From Desulfobacteraceae bacterium (GTDB taxonomy: Bacteria > Desulfobacterota > Desulfobacteria > Desulfobacterales > JAABRJ01): a DNA stretch of 61,135 nt. Positions 50,082 to 59,049 of this stretch are shown one piece after another. Position numbers and translations under genes: made by a program. The stretch lies in contig JAJDNY010000089.1 in NCBI GenBank assembly GCA_022340425.1, positions 1 to 61,135 of the forward strand, in the 5' to 3' direction. How positions within the stretch are numbered: position 1 is the first letter of the stretch; each line of letters opens with the position of its first letter. The notes under the pieces were generated by a model. The model saw nothing but the letters and a program-made list of their open reading frames with translations. It searched no databases and was not told the DNA's origin.

Positions 50082-51037
50082 TCGGGGTCCGCCAGTTGCT
50101 CCAAAATGGCGGCGGCGATCAGGGGCAGCATGATCTCGTGGTGACCGACGAGGTTGATCCCCCGTCCGCCCCCAAGAGTGGGGCGGTGGACCACGTTGGT
50201 CAGGGGCCGATACTGACGGATGAAGTCCAGGTTGACGGTGGTCAACTCGGAGACCTGATAGCCGCGGTTGCGCACCAGGCTGAGGGCCTTGAGAAAAATT
50301 TCCGGCAGAATCACGGCCGATCCGATGTTGAGGTAGACCCCGCCCTGGAGGTGGGCCACCATGGCGGCAAAGGTCCGAAAATCACGGTGGCTGGCAGCGC
50401 CGGCGGCCCGGGGGTCAAACTGCGGGTGCATGTGCAGGATGTCGGTGCCGATGGCCACGTGAACGGTCACCGGGATCTCCAGCCGCGCCCCGGCGGCCAG
50501 AAGGCTGTGATCCGCAAAGGGCAGGCGGGCCTCCAGGATCTCGCGCCCCACCGCCTCCCCCAGTCCGATCTCCTCGCGGTCGGCCCGGCGAATGGCCGTC
50601 CCGAGAAACTCGCAGGTTTCGCGCGCCATCCCGAAGGCGCCGGCGCCGAGACCGGCGGCCACATCCTCGGAGGTCCGCCCCACCAGGGCCAGTTCAAAAT
50701 CGTGGATGATGCCGGCGCCGTTGAGGGCGATTCCGCTTAAGACCCCCCGCTGCATGAGGTCCACCACCACCGGGGAGAGCCCGACCTTGATCACGTGGGC
50801 GCCCATGCCGGCCACCACGGTCCTCCGGCCGCGGCAGGCCGCCACCACCGCGGCGACCACCGCCCGCAGGTCATCGGCCGCCAGCACCTTGGGCAGGCTC
50901 GCCAGAAAGCTCGCGAAGCTCCCTCCGGCCTGCCAACGGGCGGCGAAATCGGCCTTACCGACCTTGCTGGGACGATCCCGGAGGGAGTAAGTCTCCAAAT
51001 CCTGGAGAACGATCGGGGCGAATCGCTGTTTGGGCAT
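50078..51037 (-). CDS. deoxyhypusine synthase-like protein
   Basis: The 319-residue protein resembles the deoxyhypusine/homospermidine synthase family in overall pattern: VVAGMGAHVIKVGLSPVVVDL, SGIALNGAGIIHDFELALVG, ASHRDFRTFAAMVAHLQGGVYLNIGSAV, and GGGRGINLVGHHEIM at the C-terminus. Bacterial members mostly have unproven substrates; eIF5A, the usual acceptor, is absent from bacteria. An NAD-dependent polyamine or thiol transfer is possible. It is the last gene of the selA-TPR-gmhA run (28 bases after gmhA). GGGAG precedes the ATG. Confidence 0.7.
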   Translation of the reverse strand: MPKQRFAPIVLQDLETYSLRDRPSKVGKADFAARWQAGGSFASFLASLPKVLAADDLRAVVAAVVAACRGRRTVVAGMGAHVIKVGLSPVVVDLMQRGVLSGIALNGAGIIHDFELALVGRTSEDVAAGLGAGAFGMARETCEFLGTAIRRADREEIGLGEAVGREILEARLPFADHSLLAAGARLEIPVTVHVAIGTDILHMHPQFDPRAAGAASHRDFRTFAAMVAHLQGGVYLNIGSAVILPEIFLKALSLVRNRGYQVSELTTVNLDFIRQYRPLTNVVHRPTLGGGRGINLVGHHEIMLPLIAAAILEQLADPD

Positions 51038-51065
51038 TCAAGTGACTCCCGGGACGGTTCTGGGT

Positions 51066-51653
51066 TCAACCGGCGGCTTGGGGGAAAAGGATCCGCTCCA
51101 CCAGATCGCACCAGATGTGCACCAGCGTGATATGCGCCTCCTGGATGCGGGCGGTAACCGCCGAGGGTGCGCAGAAGACGCGGTCGGCCGCCAAGGCCAG
51201 AGCGCCGCCGCCGCCGCCGGTCAGGGCGATGGTTAGCAGCCCCCGCCCGGCGGCCGTCTGGATCCCCCGCAGGACGTTTGGCGAGTTGCCGCTGGTGCTG
51301 ATTCCCAGCGCCACGTCCCCGGCACGGCCCAGGGCCTGCACCTGCTTGGCGAAGATCTGGTCGAAACCGTAGTCGTTGCCGATGCTGGTGATGACGGAGG
51401 TGTCGGTGGTCAGCGCGATGGCCGGCAGGGGCCGCCGCTCCAGCCGAAAGCGGTTGACAAATTCGGCGGCCATGTGCTGGGCGTCGGCGGCGCTGCCACC
51501 GTTTCCGAAAATCAGCAGTTTGCCGCCGGCCGCCAGGGAGATGGCCAGCAGCTCCGCGGTCTCGCGGATCTTGTCCACCTGCGGCCGGATAAAGGCGTCC
51601 TTGACCGCCAGGGCGTCCTCGAGAATGGCCAGAATCTGGTGGGTGGGATCCAC
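51066..51653 (-). CDS. gmhA: sedoheptulose 7-phosphate isomerase
   Basis: A SIS-domain protein of 195 residues with IFGNGGSAADAQHMAAEFVNRF, LTTDTSVITSIGNDYGFDQIFAKQ and ISTSGNSPNVLRGI, the hallmarks of GmhA, which starts ADP-heptose synthesis for lipopolysaccharide. The start is GTG with a weak ribosome site. It follows the TPR gene by 22 bases. No other heptose gene (gmhB, hldE) is nearby. Confidence 0.9.
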   Translation of the reverse strand: MDPTHQILAILEDALAVKDAFIRPQVDKIRETAELLAISLAAGGKLLIFGNGGSAADAQHMAAEFVNRFRLERRPLPAIALTTDTSVITSIGNDYGFDQIFAKQVQALGRAGDVALGISTSGNSPNVLRGIQTAAGRGLLTIALTGGGGGALALAADRVFCAPSAVTARIQEAHITLVHIWCDLVERILFPQAAG

Positions 51654-51675
51654 GGGGGTCGCGCCTCCGGCTGTT

Positions 51676-53034
51676 TCAGGACGCCCTGGCGGTCAGGCGG
51701 CGCTGCAGGCTGTCGATCTCCTCGCGGGCGTCGTAGCCGCGCGCGAGCGCAGCCTCGAAAGCCTCCAGGGCCGCTTCTAGCTGGTCCTGCTTGAGCAGCA
51801 GCCGGCCCAGGCGATAGCGGTAGAGGCCGCTCTCCGGCTCCAGCGCCACGCTCTGTCGACAGAAGAGGGTGGCAATCTCCGGATTTTCCCCCTGAAGATC
51901 GAACAGGTGCCCGATGGCCGAGAGCGAGGCGGCGTCGGCGGGGTTCTGCTTGACAGCCCGTTTGTAGGCGGCAACGGCCTCCCGGGGGCACTCCAGGACT
52001 TCGTAGCACTGCCCAAGCAACGCCTGGACGGGGCCGGCCGCGGGTTGAAGCCCGGCCGCCTTTTCCAGAAAAGCGAGGGCCTTGGTGGGCTCGCCGGTGA
52101 GCAGGTGGAGCTTGCCAGTCTGGAAAGCCACTTCGAAAAGCTCCGGCGCGATCCGGCCGGCTTCCCGGAAACAGGTCAGGGCCGCGTCGTTGCGGCCCTG
52201 GAGCATGTGCACCAGGCCGCTGTTGTAGTGCGCCAGGGGTTCTTGGGGGTCCAGAAAGACGGCGGCCTCGAAGGCCGCCAGGGCCTCGTCCAGCCGCCCC
52301 AGAAGCCCGTAGCAGACCCCCAGGCTGTTGTGCACGTTGACCTCGGCGGGGTTCAGTAGCAGCGCCCGCTGGAACTCTTCCACGGCCCCGGCAAAATCGC
52401 CTTCCTGATAAAACCGGTCGCCGCTGATGTTCAAACTGACCGCGTCGAACACCACCCGGCTGCCGGGCCCGAAAAAAGCGGCGTGGTCGACCGCCTTGCG
52501 GGCGTTGGCGAGCATCTGGCGTCTGTGGTAGTTGATGCAGGGGAACATGGCGATCCCGATGGAGACGCTCTCCGATCGCTGGGCGCAAAAGGTTTGCTGA
52601 ATGCGGCGGGCGGCTTCGCGGCATTGGGGCGCGTTTCGGCCGGGCAGAAAACAACCGATGGCATCCACCCCGATCTCGGCCCACAGACCGTCTTCATCCC
52701 GACAAAGGCCGTCCACGACCGCCGCGAGAGCCTTGCGGACGGTTTCCAGCTGCTCCTCGGCCTGCCCGTCGTCGACCACCTCCATGGGGTCGATGCGGAC
52801 GGCGAGCGTCCCGAAGCCGCCCGCACTTGTCAGCTGCGGCATGGCGCGCGCCAGAAAGGCCGCTTCGGCCGCTTCATCGACGGTGAAAGGCGGCGCCTTG
52901 GCCGCGGCGGCGCCCAGCGCCGGTTCGGCTGCCCGCACCGCCGCCGGCGGCCCGGCCGGGGACTGGTTGCGGGAGAAGAGAAATTCGCGGTCTGAGCCGC
53001 AGCGGGTCTCAATCTGGGGGTCGTGTGGGGTCAT
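51676..53034 (-). CDS. degenerate GGDEF-like / tetratricopeptide repeat protein
   Basis: Residues ~75-197 resemble a GGDEF-like domain in which the signature is EIGVDAIGCF in place of GGDEF; other GGDEF landmarks such as SVSIGIAMF and ANARKAVDHA are present. Cyclic-di-GMP synthesis is therefore ruled out. Residues ~205-440 are about seven TPR units (for example AVEEFQRALLLNPAEVNVHN, AHYNSGLVHMLQGRNDAAL). It starts with an ATG that overlaps the TGA of selA (ATGA), so it is coupled to SelA. It may be a scaffold protein; a role in selenium metabolism is only suggested by position. Confidence 0.8.
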   Translation of the reverse strand: MTPHDPQIETRCGSDREFLFSRNQSPAGPPAAVRAAEPALGAAAAKAPPFTVDEAAEAAFLARAMPQLTSAGGFGTLAVRIDPMEVVDDGQAEEQLETVRKALAAVVDGLCRDEDGLWAEIGVDAIGCFLPGRNAPQCREAARRIQQTFCAQRSESVSIGIAMFPCINYHRRQMLANARKAVDHAAFFGPGSRVVFDAVSLNISGDRFYQEGDFAGAVEEFQRALLLNPAEVNVHNSLGVCYGLLGRLDEALAAFEAAVFLDPQEPLAHYNSGLVHMLQGRNDAALTCFREAGRIAPELFEVAFQTGKLHLLTGEPTKALAFLEKAAGLQPAAGPVQALLGQCYEVLECPREAVAAYKRAVKQNPADAASLSAIGHLFDLQGENPEIATLFCRQSVALEPESGLYRYRLGRLLLKQDQLEAALEAFEAALARGYDAREEIDSLQRRLTARAS

Positions 53035-54458
53035 CTCGGGGCCCTTTTCAGTATGTTCGCGAAGGCGTCGACGATAATGACGGTCTCGCCCTCCTGCAAC
53101 GTCCGGGTGTCCAGGATCACCAGATCGTCTTCGATCCTTGCAACCACCGGCGGCGTTCCGGCCCGCAGGGCCGCCTCCAGGCGGCTGGCGGAAAGCCCCC
53201 GGAGGCGGACCGCCACGCATAGGCTGCGCAGGTCCAGCAGGGGCAGGGCCCCTCCGCCGGCCTTGGAAACCAGTTCGCGCAGCAGGACCTCCAGACGCCC
53301 GTCGCCCAGAGCCGCCAGCGCATCGCGCAGCCCACGGGCGCGGCCCTCGGTGACCGCAAAGGGCATCGTCACCATCTGCAGGGTGGGGATAGCCGCCACG
53401 GCGCGGCGCGGGTCGCGGTAAAGCCGCAGGGTGCTCTCCAGGGCCGCCAGGGTCATCTTGTCGATGCGCAACGCCCGGGTGATGGGGTTCGTGCGGATGC
53501 GCGCGATGATCGCCCGTCTGCCCACAATCAGCCCCGCCTGGGGACCGCCGAGAAGCTTGTCACCGCTGAAGGTGACCACATCAGCGCCGGCGGCCACGGA
53601 CTCCTGGACGGTGGGCTCCTTGGCCAGCCCGTACTGGGAAAAGTCGATGAAGGTCCCGCTGCCCAGGTCCTCCATCACCGGCAGCCCGTGCCGGGCGCCC
53701 AGGGCCGCCAGCTCAGGCAGCGACACCTCGGCGGAAAACCCGACGATGCTGTAATTGCTCTTGTGGACCTTGAGCAGCAGCGCGGTCTGCTCGTCGATTG
53801 CGCCGGCGTAATCCCGCAAATGGGTGCGGTTGGTGGTCCCCACCTCGCAGAGAATGCCGCCGCTTCTGGCCATGACGTCCGGGATGCGGAATGCGCCGCC
53901 GATCTCCACCAGTTCCCCGCGCGAGACGATCACCTTGCGGCCCCGGGCCAAGGTCTCCAGGCACAGCAGAACAGCCCCGGCGTTGTTGTTGACCACCATG
54001 GCCGCCTCGGCCCCGCTGATCTCGCAGAGGACGTCCTCCACGGCTGTATAGCGGGAGCCGCGCCGGCCGGCCACCAAATCGAATTCCAGATTGGAGTAAC
54101 AGCTGGCGATTTCCACCAGGTTGGCCAAAACCGCCGGGGCCAGCAACGAACGCCCGAGGTTGGTGTGGACGACGATGCCAGTGGCATTGACCACCCGTTT
54201 GAGGTTGTGGGCCATCGCCTGGGCAACCCGCTCCAAAACCTCTGCGACGATCGTCTCCAGGGTCGGGCCGACCGCGGGCGCCTGCCGGCCGCCGGCCAGG
54301 ATCCGCTCGCGCCACACCGCCAGGGTCGACCGGGCGCAGCCCGCCAGAACGGCTTTGGGCACATCGGCGACTTCGGCCATCGGCTCCAGCGATGCGAGAA
54401 TGCGATCCACACCGGGCAGCGCGCGCAGCAGTGAGCGTTGGCCTTCATCGGGTGACAT
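53031..54458 (-). CDS. selA: L-seryl-tRNA(Sec) selenium transferase
   Basis: SelA converts Ser-tRNA(Sec) to Sec-tRNA(Sec) with selenophosphate and PLP. The 475-residue protein has the N-terminal RALPGVDRILAS, NATGIVVHTNLGRSLLA, VNNNAGAVLLCL, RGELVEIGGAFRIPDVM, HKSNYSIVGF, and the PLP-binding Lys301 in TFSGDKLLGGPQAG. GAGGA precedes the ATG. selB, selD and the Sec tRNA are not in the window. Its presence supports selenocysteine decoding of the TGA at 2450-2452. Confidence 0.96.
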   Translation of the reverse strand: MSPDEGQRSLLRALPGVDRILASLEPMAEVADVPKAVLAGCARSTLAVWRERILAGGRQAPAVGPTLETIVAEVLERVAQAMAHNLKRVVNATGIVVHTNLGRSLLAPAVLANLVEIASCYSNLEFDLVAGRRGSRYTAVEDVLCEISGAEAAMVVNNNAGAVLLCLETLARGRKVIVSRGELVEIGGAFRIPDVMARSGGILCEVGTTNRTHLRDYAGAIDEQTALLLKVHKSNYSIVGFSAEVSLPELAALGARHGLPVMEDLGSGTFIDFSQYGLAKEPTVQESVAAGADVVTFSGDKLLGGPQAGLIVGRRAIIARIRTNPITRALRIDKMTLAALESTLRLYRDPRRAVAAIPTLQMVTMPFAVTEGRARGLRDALAALGDGRLEVLLRELVSKAGGGALPLLDLRSLCVAVRLRGLSASRLEAALRAGTPPVVARIEDDLVILDTRTLQEGETVIIVDAFANILKRAPR

Positions 54459-54795
54459 GCGAAATCCTCGTGGGCGGTCGCCGCGGCCGGAACCGGATAC
54501 GGCCTCCGAGCAGCGCCGGCGTATGTGAAAAAAAGAATCGGCCGATACCCCGGCCCGGCTTTAGTTAGCACCCGGCCATCCAATTTTTCATTGGATTTCT
54601 CGGGGTTTGCCCATTTTCTCGAAAAATGGGTTTTCCTCCGGCGTAAATTCCGCTATGAACCCTGCGGGGGCCCGGACAGCGCCGGCGGCGGTTGCAGCGG
54701 CCAAGATTCTCGGCCGACTCCGCGGGTGCCGTCCGGTGTTCCGCGCTCCCACCCCCGATCGTCCGCCAAATCCAAAACCGATCAAGGAGCCCGCC
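54459..54795. other. 337-base divergent region between selA and pyrF
   Basis: No gene is seen here. It contains two AT-rich hairpins (54578-54634), the leader and ribosome site of pyrF (AAGGAG before 54796), and GC-rich pieces of no evident function. No selC tRNA is present. Confidence 0.5.
54578..54634 (+). terminator. two tandem AT-rich hairpins in the pyrF leader
   Basis: ATCCAAT-TTTTC-ATTGGAT (54578-54596) is followed by TTCT. CCCATTTT-CTCGA-AAAATGGG (54610-54630) is followed by TTTT. Both are perfect stems of 7 and 8 bp. No plus-strand gene ends just upstream, so they lie in the pyrF leader about 170 bases before the start. They look like intrinsic terminators or an attenuator. Confidence 0.5.
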
Positions 54796-55482
54796 ATGCC
54801 CAGCCGGATCATCCTGCCGCTGGACCATCTTCCCTGGAACCAGGCCCGTGAGATCATCACCCGCACCAGCGGGCAGGTGTGGGGCTACAAACTCCGGCGC
54901 GCGGTTCTCGACCGCGGGCTGGGGGTCCTCGAGGAGATCAAACCTTACGGCCGGGTGATGCTGGACTTCAAGCTCTACGACATCCCCAGCGCCATGACCG
55001 AGTCGCTGCGGCAGCATCTCTCGGCCGGAGCCGACATCACCACCGTGCACTGCACGGCCGGCTACGACCCGGCGGCTGAGGGCCTCAGCGGGGAAAAACT
55101 GGCCGGTGTCACCGTCCTGACCTCCATCGGGCCGGAGCACTTCAGTCGTTATTACCGCGGCCCCGGCATTGCCGCCATGGTCGCCCGCATGGCCCACGAG
55201 GCCGCCGGCCGCTACGGCTATCTGGTCTGCTCGGCCCGCGATCTGGGCGCCATCCAAGAGCTGCCCATCAAAAAAATCTGCCCGGGGATCCGCCCCGCCT
55301 GGTACACCCGGGGCGATGACCAGCAGCGCACCGCCACACCGGCCGATGCCATCCGCGCCGGCGCCCACCTGCTGGTGATCGGCCGCCCCCTGCTGGAAGC
55401 TGCAGACATCCAAGGGGCCCTGAGGCGCACCAACCAGGAAATCGCGTCGGCCCTTAAGCCCGCTTCAGCTGGCTGGGCGTGA
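54796..55482 (+). CDS. pyrF: orotidine-5'-phosphate decarboxylase
   Basis: PyrF makes UMP from OMP. The 228-residue product has Asp10, Lys32 (GYKL) and the catalytic DFKLYDIP (Asp57, Lys59, Asp62), then the phosphate-binding PGIRPAW and DDQQRTATPADAIRAGA with VIGRPL. The ATG at 54796 follows AAGGAG. It is convergent with lysC, 49 bases apart at their 3' ends. Two hairpins in its leader suggest regulated transcription. Confidence 0.95.
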   Translation: MPSRIILPLDHLPWNQAREIITRTSGQVWGYKLRRAVLDRGLGVLEEIKPYGRVMLDFKLYDIPSAMTESLRQHLSAGADITTVHCTAGYDPAAEGLSGEKLAGVTVLTSIGPEHFSRYYRGPGIAAMVARMAHEAAGRYGYLVCSARDLGAIQELPIKKICPGIRPAWYTRGDDQQRTATPADAIRAGAHLLVIGRPLLEAADIQGALRRTNQEIASALKPASAGWA

Positions 55483-55531
55483 CCGCCCTTCCCAGCCGGA
55501 AACCCCCTCCCACAGGGGAAGACAGCCGCCT

Positions 55532-56800
55532 TCAAGCGCAGCAAGCTGAGGCGCCGCCGGATGCCCCCTGCCCTGGCTGCGGCGGCTCCCGGTCCAGCTC
55601 GAAAGCGGAGTGCAGCACACGAACCGCCAGCTCTGCATATTTTTCGTCGATTACGCACGAAATCCGGATTTCCGAGGTGCTGATCAGCCGGATGTTGATA
55701 TTTTCGCTGGCCAACGCCGCGAACATCTTGGTGGCGACACCCGAGTGGCTTTTCATGCCCAGCCCGGTCACCGACACCTTGGCGATGTCGTCCCGGCCCT
55801 GAACGCCCTTGGCACCGATCTCCGCCGCCACCCGCTCTTCGATCTGCATGGCCTGGGGGTAATCGGTTTGTGGAACGGTAAAGGTGATGTCGTTGCGCCC
55901 GCCGGCGGGGGAGGTCTGAATGATCATGTCCACCAGGATGCCGGCTTCGGCGATGGGGGCGAAGATCTTGTGGGCGATCCCGGGCCGGTCGGGTACCTGC
56001 ACCAGGGTGATGCGGGCTTGACGCTTGTCACAGGTCACACCGGAGACGACAACTCTTTCCATGTAGGAATCCTCCTCCACCACCATGGTACCCTCCTCGT
56101 CCACAAAGGACGATCGCACGTGAATCGGCACACCATATTTTTTGGCAAATTCCACCGAACGGATTTGGAGCACCTTGGCCCCGAGGCTGGCCATCTCCAA
56201 CATCTCCTCATAGGAGATGGTGTGAAGTTTGCGCGCCCTCTGGCAGATGTTGGGATCCGCCGTGTAGATGCCGTCGACATCGGTGTAGATTTCGCACATA
56301 TCGGCCTTGAGGGCGGCGGCGATAGCGACCGCCGAGGTGTCCGAGCCGCCGCGGCCCAGGGTGGTGATGTTGCCGTTGTCGTCACTGCCCTGGAAGCCCG
56401 CCACCACCACGATATTGCGCCGTTGCAAGAGATCGGGAATCGGTCCGCCGCCGATGTCGCGAATCCGGGCGTTGCCGAACCTGTCGTCGGTGAGCACCTT
56501 GACCTGGAACCCCAGCAGGGACTGGGCGGGGTAGTTCATCTCCTTGAGCATCATGGCCAAGAGCGCCGCCGTGGTCTGCTCGCCGGTGGCCAGGAGAACA
56601 TCGAGTTCACGCTTGTCGGGAAGAGTGGCCACCTGGTGGGCCAGTTGGATGATGCTGTCGGTTACCCCGGCCATGGCCGAGAGAATCACCACCACGTCGT
56701 TGCCCTGGTCGTAGGTCTGAGTGACCCGCTTGGCCACGTGCTGAATGCGGTTGAGATTGGCCACCGAGGTGCCGCCGAACTTTTGAACGATGAGGGCCAT
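55532..56800 (-). CDS. lysC: aspartate kinase
   Basis: LysC phosphorylates aspartate, the first step to lysine, threonine and methionine. The 422-residue product begins [18 protein letters not shown]. It contains [16 protein letters not shown] and [15 protein letters not shown], followed by two ACT domains for feedback regulation ([51 protein letters not shown]). A Pro/Gly/Cys-rich tail of ~20 residues follows the last ACT domain. It is the last gene of the minus-strand run from the HD protein and feeds the dapL route. Confidence 0.95.
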   Translation of the reverse strand: MALIVQKFGGTSVANLNRIQHVAKRVTQTYDQGNDVVVILSAMAGVTDSIIQLAHQVATLPDKRELDVLLATGEQTTAALLAMMLKEMNYPAQSLLGFQVKVLTDDRFGNARIRDIGGGPIPDLLQRRNIVVVAGFQGSDDNGNITTLGRGGSDTSAVAIAAALKADMCEIYTDVDGIYTADPNICQRARKLHTISYEEMLEMASLGAKVLQIRSVEFAKKYGVPIHVRSSFVDEEGTMVVEEDSYMERVVVSGVTCDKRQARITLVQVPDRPGIAHKIFAPIAEAGILVDMIIQTSPAGGRNDITFTVPQTDYPQAMQIEERVAAEIGAKGVQGRDDIAKVSVTGLGMKSHSGVATKMFAALASENINIRLISTSEIRISCVIDEKYAELAVRVLHSAFELDREPPQPGQGASGGASACCA

Positions 56801-56914
56801 GGAAGTCTATGTCTCAGTTAAGGTTAATAAAATCATTGGGAAAGAAGAGTTCCCGGGGGGCCTCTTTCCGATTCCGGACGCGACGCGAAACCGGTGCAAA
56901 GCGGCCCTTGGGGT

Positions 56915-57433
56915 TTAATCCCGCATCCGGCTGTCCGACCCTTTGGGCGGAAACGCCTGCGATGCGGCGAGAGTTTTTATCAGATCGCGGCTTTCACGTC
57001 CAGTGGCAACCAGGGTGATCCGGCGGCCGTGATCGCTTTGGAATTCCAAATTAACCGCAATAAAGTCGGTCAGGTAGCCCTGGGGCAAGCGTTCGGCCCA
57101 CTCGATGGCCAGCACCCCGTCGCCGCCGGCCATTTCATCCAGCCCCAGCGCCGTCAGATCATCCCCCGTCCCCGACAGCCGGTAGAGATCGGCATGGTAG
57201 AGCGGCACCCGGCCGGGATAAACGTTCACCAGGGTGAAGGTTGGGCTGGTGATGTAGTAATCCGCCGGGACATCCAGACCCGCGGCCAACCCCTGAACGA
57301 AGGTCGTTTTCCCGCTGCCGAGATCCCCCGTTAGGGTCACCGTCATGCCGGCCGTCAACCCGGCGCCGAGGGCGCGGGCCAGGGCTTGGGTCTCGTCGGC
57401 CGTGTGTGCAATGATCTCCAGTCTGTCCGCCAT
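56915..57433 (-). CDS. tsaE: tRNA threonylcarbamoyladenosine biosynthesis protein TsaE
   Basis: TsaE is the ATPase of the complex that makes t6A37 in tRNA. The 172-residue product has Walker A GDLGSGKT (36-43), the family segment TSPTFTLVNVYPG, YHADLYRLS, and IEWAERLPQG. I chose the ATG at 57433, six codons into the longer frame, because it starts four bases after the nnrDE stop and the family N-terminus begins here. It fits with trmO (10236), which methylates t6A. Confidence 0.92.
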   Translation of the reverse strand: MADRLEIIAHTADETQALARALGAGLTAGMTVTLTGDLGSGKTTFVQGLAAGLDVPADYYITSPTFTLVNVYPGRVPLYHADLYRLSGTGDDLTALGLDEMAGGDGVLAIEWAERLPQGYLTDFIAVNLEFQSDHGRRITLVATGRESRDLIKTLAASQAFPPKGSDSRMRD

Positions 57434-57437
57434 GAAG

Positions 57438-59021
57438 CTACCCGCCGGCAAGGCCCGGCGCGGGATCCGCCCCCCCGGCCAGCTCCCGGAACTGTCCGGG
57501 GATGGCGGCCATCACCTCCGATGCCAGATAGCCCCACGGTGCCACCTGGCGGGCCAGCCCATCCGCGGCCCGGCCGTGCACATAAACCCCGGCACGGGCG
57601 GCTTCGGCCGGCGGCACACCCCGTGTCACAAGACCCGCAATGACACCGGTGAGCACATCCCCCATGCCGCCGGCGGCCATCCCGGGGTTGCCGGTGGGGT
57701 TCAGGTAGACGCTGCCGTCGGGGTGGGCGACCACAGTCCCGGCACCTTTGAGCACCAAGTGGACATTGAACTCCTGCGCAAAATGGCGGGCGCAGGCAAT
57801 CCGGTCGGTCTGCACCTCCTGGACCGTGACGCCTGCCAGGCGGGCCATCTCACCGGGGTGGGGGGTCAGAATCACCGGCACCTCGAGGTCTTTCAGGACC
57901 GCGGGCTCCGCCGCCAGGCAGTTCAGGCCGTCGGCGTCGATCACAACGGGCAGCGGGCAGACCGAAAGCAACTGCCGCACCAGGGCGCGGGTATCATCGC
58001 CGGTGCCCAGCCCGGGCCCCAGGGCCAGGCATTTCTTGCCGGGCAAGAGCCCGAGGATCTCCCCGGCGGCCGCCGATCCCAGGCCGCCGTCGGCCGCCGC
58101 GGGCAGCGGGACGGTCATGGCCTCGAGCACCAGGGTCTCCAGGACCGCATTTAAAGCGGCCGGAACGCCGAGGCTCACCAGCCCGGCGCCGCTGCGCAAT
58201 GCGGCCATCGCCGTCATGGCGGCGGCGCCGGTCTTGCCAGGCGCACCGGCCAGCACCAGCAGGTGGCCGGTGGTGCCCTTGTGGGCGCCGGCCGGCCGCG
58301 CGGCAAGGGCGCCGGCAAAGGCCGGGGGGGTGAGCAGGTAGTGGCGGGGGTGGGCCTTGGCGACGATATGGGGCGGAATCCCGATATCCACCACCCGCAA
58401 GGCCCCGCTGAAGGTCGCCCCGGGCTGTTGAAAATGGCCGGTCTTGGCCAGCCCGAAGGTGGCCGTCGCCTGCGCCCGGATGCAATCGCCGCAGGGCTGT
58501 CCGGTGTCGGCATGGAGACCCGAGGGGATATCGACGGCAAACACCGGGCGCCCGGAGCGGTTGATGAAACCGATCACGCTGCGATAAAACCCCCTCACTT
58601 CGGAGGTCAGGCCGGTGCCCAGGATGGCGTCGATCCACAGATCAACGGCGGCCATCTCCTCCCGGCGGGCGTCAAAGACGGCCTCGTCGGGCAGGATCAC
58701 CACCGGCACCGAGAGGGGCGCCAGCAGCTCGAGGTTGGCGGCGGCGTCCCCCCGTACCCGCTCTGCGGCGCAGAGCAGATAAACGGTTACCGCAAGCCCC
58801 CGCTGGGCCAGGCAGCGGGCCATGACGAAGCCGTCACCGCCGTTGTTTCCGGGCCCGGCGGCCACCGCCAGCCTGCGGCCCGCCAGGTCGGGAAAGCGCT
58901 CCAGCAGAAAACCGGTGGCACCGCGGCCGGCGATTTCCATCAGCACCCGCCCGGGGATGCCGAAACCCTCGATGGTTTCCCGATCCATCGCCTGCATCTG
59001 GGATGCCGTGACAAGGTTCAT
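57438..59021 (-). CDS. nnrDE: bifunctional NAD(P)H-hydrate epimerase / ADP-dependent dehydratase
   Basis: The enzyme repairs damaged NAD(P)H. Residues 1-215 are the epimerase (VTASQMQAMDRETIEGFGIPG, AGPGNNGGDGFVMAR, VDIPSGLHADTG). Residues ~230-510 are the dehydratase (GAHKGTTGHLLVLAG, ALGPGLGTGDDTRAL, TPHPGEMARLAG, NPTGNPGMAAGGMGDVLTG). The length (527) is normal for the fusion. GGAGAAGA before the ATG is the ribosome site. It lies between ybeY and tsaE, a frequent order in bacteria. Confidence 0.95.
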   Translation of the reverse strand: MNLVTASQMQAMDRETIEGFGIPGRVLMEIAGRGATGFLLERFPDLAGRRLAVAAGPGNNGGDGFVMARCLAQRGLAVTVYLLCAAERVRGDAAANLELLAPLSVPVVILPDEAVFDARREEMAAVDLWIDAILGTGLTSEVRGFYRSVIGFINRSGRPVFAVDIPSGLHADTGQPCGDCIRAQATATFGLAKTGHFQQPGATFSGALRVVDIGIPPHIVAKAHPRHYLLTPPAFAGALAARPAGAHKGTTGHLLVLAGAPGKTGAAAMTAMAALRSGAGLVSLGVPAALNAVLETLVLEAMTVPLPAAADGGLGSAAAGEILGLLPGKKCLALGPGLGTGDDTRALVRQLLSVCPLPVVIDADGLNCLAAEPAVLKDLEVPVILTPHPGEMARLAGVTVQEVQTDRIACARHFAQEFNVHLVLKGAGTVVAHPDGSVYLNPTGNPGMAAGGMGDVLTGVIAGLVTRGVPPAEAARAGVYVHGRAADGLARQVAPWGYLASEVMAAIPGQFRELAGGADPAPGLAGG

Positions 59022-59049
59022 GGCGGTCGTCTTCTCCTGCGGTTTGGGG

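Noticed and set aside
54459-54560. Selenocysteine tRNA (selC) near selA
   Set aside because: No cloverleaf with the long extra arm and no GGTTCRA loop were seen in the gap.
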